A stretch of 52,387 bases of DNA, taken from the NCBI GenBank assembly GCA_027315005.1, contig DAHUZT010000008.1:1-52387 (forward strand). Reading direction: 5' to 3'. Within the stretch, counting starts at the first letter, position 1. Every line of letters starts with the position of its first letter. The stretch is from Acidimicrobiaceae bacterium. Lineage in GTDB: Bacteria > Actinomycetota > Acidimicrobiia > Acidimicrobiales > RAAP-2. Below are positions 51,777-52,387 of the stretch, one piece after another. The position numbers and the translations under genes are program-made. The notes below the pieces were generated by a model. That model was given only the letters and a program-made list of their open reading frames with translations, made no database searches and was not told the DNA's origin.

Positions 51777-52387
51777 TCATTGCTGCGCCCGCAAGCTCGC
51801 CCGCACAAGATCGAGATGGTGCACGCCGTGTCGGCGCATCTCTGGAAACCGAGACCGAACCCAGCACCACGTCGCCACTCGAGCGCTGTTCAACGTCGAC
51901 AGCAGGGCCAACAGCTCGCGATCGACGTCGGTGAAGACCTCACGAGCATCGTCGGGCAGGAAGGCGAGATCCCATTCGGTGGGGCCCGTACAGACACTCT
52001 CGAAATCGATCCAGCGAATGCCCGAGGCAGTGACTACGTAGTTCCCGGCGTGAGGCTCACCATGGAGCGCGCACCGCGGGAACACCCGGTTGTCGAGTTG
52101 TGGAAGCAGCGCGTCGAAAGCATCGCGGAGAAGGACGAGGTTGTCGCTACCCAGAGCCGACATCAAGAGGTCATCGCCGAGCGCCCTCCGTGCCCTTTGC
52201 AAGCCAAGGCGGTAATCCGGCAACTCGACTCCGGACATCATGAGGGCCCGGTGGACCTGCTGCAACGACCGGCCAACCATGGCCCCGGTTACCACGGCGG
52301 TCGGGTCCTGCTCCAAACGGTGCCAGAGGGTGACTACGAATGCGCCGGTAGGATCTCGCAGCGGAGTGGAGCCTTTCAGCGGCTCTA
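51777..52387 (-). CDS. Aminoglycoside-phosphotransferase-like (APH) family protein, 5' truncated by window edge
   Basis: The C-terminal ~200 residues of a kinase-fold protein. Catalytic and metal motifs: CALHGEPHAGNYVV (HG-E-PH-x-GN, the APH version of H-G-D-x-x-x-N, with Glu in the usual Asp position) and WIDFESVCTGPTEWDLAFLPDD (D-x-D-type metal site, IDFE). The upstream frame is open to the right edge and already reads PLKGSTPLRDPTGAFVVTLWHRLEQDP, so the start is outside. Substrate could be an antibiotic, a sugar or a choline-like molecule. An ATG/TTG at 52316 is not the real start because similarity continues upstream. Confidence 0.78.
   Translation of the reverse strand, partial: EPLKGSTPLRDPTGAFVVTLWHRLEQDPTAVVTGAMVGRSLQQVHRALMMSGVELPDYRLGLQRARRALGDDLLMSALGSDNLVLLRDAFDALLPQLDNRVFPRCALHGEPHAGNYVVTASGIRWIDFESVCTGPTEWDLAFLPDDAREVFTDVDRELLALLSTLNSARVATWCWVRSRFPEMRRHGVHHLDLVRASLRAQQ

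Noticed and set aside
51638-51934. 98-aa plus-strand open frame near the right end
   Set aside because: Overlaps the end of the phosphotransferase gene, lacks a ribosome-binding site and any motif.

Overview
The window is a 52.4 kb stretch of high-GC chromosome from an actinobacterium. The evidence is the MurJ / DUF6049-type protein / CCA-transferase block, the PadR-Ino1-DUF5318 block, a Streptomyces-type PHO box of 11-bp direct repeats, a mycofactocin-coupled type dehydrogenase and many GTG starts. Gene content and a non-canonical TetR family fit class Acidimicrobiia best, but that placement is inference. No rRNA, tRNA, CRISPR array or intact mobile element was seen.

Left part (1-12.7 kb), oriC-type housekeeping: murJ and its coupled DUF6049-like partner (minus) diverge from the CCA tRNA nucleotidyltransferase gene (plus). 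Next comes padR-ino1 (minus, ATGA-coupled) with twin GATATATC boxes upstream, divergent from a DUF5318 zinc-ribbon gene and panB, then rpsF-ssb-rpsR-rplI and dnaB. In mycobacteria these blocks lie on opposite sides of oriC; here they are joined.

12.8-25.2 kb: a minus-strand run holds a dienelactone hydrolase, an EEP-family phosphodiesterase and a broken acetyl-CoA hydrolase/transferase gene (two 1-nt frameshifts plus a large internal deletion). An alpha/beta hydrolase gene diverges from it. The phosphate transporter follows in the unusual order pstB-pstS-pstC-pstA with a PHO box and no phoU; it converges on an orphan OmpR/PhoP-type regulator, next to which lies a receiver-only protein lacking the conserved lysine. 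pgi and a membrane fatty acid desaturase (apparently leaderless) follow.

25.2-41.4 kb, accessory catabolism: a PaaX-like regulator, a mycofactocin-type SDR, an FGly-type sulfatase with its TetR regulator, a divergent coupled SDR / DapB-fold dehydrogenase / SnoaL-like operon, another SDR and SnoaL-like pair, a tldD-tldE-type pair, cutA, a DUF2510 protein with an 18-bp repeat array, an alkylglycerone-phosphate-synthase-like flavoprotein and an AidB-like acyl-CoA dehydrogenase.

41.4-52.4 kb, envelope and poorly characterised genes: a membrane-anchored HtrA-like protease and a 51-nt hairpin; then two paralogous non-canonical TetR-like regulators bracketing a DCC thiol protein, an APC permease behind a composite palindromic promoter region, a coupled pair of small membrane proteins and a beta-propeller lipoprotein. 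A SAM methyltransferase, 451 bp of sequence without a recognisable gene, and a phosphotransferase fragment running off the right edge complete the window. The 43.6-50.1 kb block is the best candidate for an undescribed functional unit.
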